From Pseudomonadota bacterium (GTDB lineage: Bacteria; Pseudomonadota; Alphaproteobacteria; Acetobacterales; Acetobacteraceae), in assembly GCA_021805565.1 (NCBI GenBank), contig JAJZFA010000037.1, forward strand, positions 1 through 64,000: a DNA stretch of 64,000 bases, given 5' to 3'. How positions within the stretch are numbered: the stretch's first letter is position 1; the number at the start of each line of letters is the position of its first letter. The notes beneath the pieces were generated by a model that was not told where the DNA came from, ran no database searches, and was given only the letters and a program-made list of their open reading frames with translations. Below, one piece after another: positions 63,560 to 64,000 of the stretch. The translations under genes were made by a program, and so were the position numbers.

Positions 63560-64000
63560 ATGAAATCCCTGCTGCGAACCCCCCAGGCCCAGACCATGCT
63601 GGCGGCCGCGACGAGCGCCTATCTGGCGTTTGCCCTGCGCACCACGCGGTGGACGCTGGACGGGCAGACGCATTTCCGTCCGTTCGGGGCCGGTGCACCC
63701 GCGGTTTTCGCGTTTTGGCATGAATTCCTGCCGCTGATGCCGGCGTTTTCGCTGATCGCTCGCAAGTTGCCGTTCTATCGCGAGACCCCGATCCACACGC
63801 TGGTCAGCCAGCACCGGGACGGGCGTTTCATCGGCGAAGTGGTGCGCCGCTTCGGCATTCAGCCCATCCATGGCTCATCGTCGCGCGGCGGTGCCGCCGG
63901 CCTTCGCAACCTTCTGGCAGTGCTCAAGCGCGGCGAGATGATCGGTATAACGCCGGACGGCCCAAGGGGACCGAGCCGTCAGGCCGCTGCCGGCGTCGCG
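63560..64000 (+). CDS. DUF374 lysophospholipid acyltransferase-family protein (partial)
   Basis: The first 147 codons of a protein cut by the window edge. Family marks are FAFWHEFLPLMPAF near residues 51-64, where the HE pair may be the acyltransferase dyad, GIQPIHGSSSRGGAAGLRNL, and ITPDGPRGPSRQA. These match the DUF374 group, related to lysophospholipid and Kdo2-lipid acyltransferases acting on membrane lipids. The ATG at 63560 follows the FkbM gene by 69 bases, so the two may be co-transcribed. The C-terminus is not seen. Confidence 0.85.
   Translation, partial: MKSLLRTPQAQTMLAAATSAYLAFALRTTRWTLDGQTHFRPFGAGAPAVFAFWHEFLPLMPAFSLIARKLPFYRETPIHTLVSQHRDGRFIGEVVRRFGIQPIHGSSSRGGAAGLRNLLAVLKRGEMIGITPDGPRGPSRQAAAGVA

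Overview
The window is GC-rich (about 65%) chromosomal DNA with tightly packed genes. It looks like an alphaproteobacterium, probably Rhodospirillales/Acetobacteraceae. The evidence is the recG / sdhE-mfd arrangement, a complete alphaproteobacterial-style tad/cpa pilus locus, two perfect CtrA boxes (TTAA-N7-TTAAC), a DUF2336 gene, and protein wording typical of that order. The taxonomic call is inference. No rRNA, tRNA, CRISPR, prophage or intact insertion sequence was seen.

Layout. 1-504: no supported gene. 505-6345: DNA repair and housekeeping (mfd, sdhE, divergent recG). 6500-14129: three glycosyltransferase genes, the last two being very large tandem paralogues. 14256-15071: ygfZ. 15185-21027, minus strand: a second surface-polysaccharide block (flavin oxidoreductase, sugar aminotransferase, FkbM methyltransferase, GT4, O-antigen-ligase-like polymerase). 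21292-25887: ECF sigma factor, an AT-rich gap, a repeat-bearing GH16 glycosidase and a small lipoprotein. 25984-30405: a 2-hydroxyacid dehydrogenase and three metal-dependent hydrolases. 30796-31395: an orphan PEP-CTERM-like protein. 31616-38140: DUF2336 and the phosphate regulon (pstSCAB-phoU-phoB) with a clear Pho box. 38430-39677: LVIVD-repeat protein. 40661-45080: a DJ-1/PfpI protein and a sugar ABC importer. 45152-56489, minus strand: a thirteen-gene tad/cpa locus for a Flp pilus, almost every junction a 4-base ATGA overlap, headed by a CtrA box. 56819-61755: nudC, DUF488, a tri-haem cytochrome c and an MFS transporter. 62044-62702: a vapBC-type toxin-antitoxin pair. 62792 to the end: an FkbM methyltransferase under a second CtrA box, then a DUF374 acyltransferase cut by the window edge.

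How the parts may work together. Two glycan blocks (6500-14129 and 15185-21027) and the GH16 enzyme suggest a surface or extracellular polysaccharide that is made, modified and trimmed. The Flp pilus and one FkbM methyltransferase appear to be under the cell-cycle regulator CtrA, so surface attachment may be tied to the cell cycle. The Pst operon should respond to phosphate starvation through PhoB; its sensor kinase is not in the window.

Most notable observations: (1) the two giant tandem glycosyltransferases show complementary loss of catalytic motifs across their three transferase domains; (2) a roughly 114-base intergenic repeat family with three full copies and one partial; (3) a vapC toxin whose only usable start is CTG in a CTGA overlap, so ordinary ORF calling misses its N-terminus; (4) two perfect CtrA sites at flp and at an FkbM methyltransferase.
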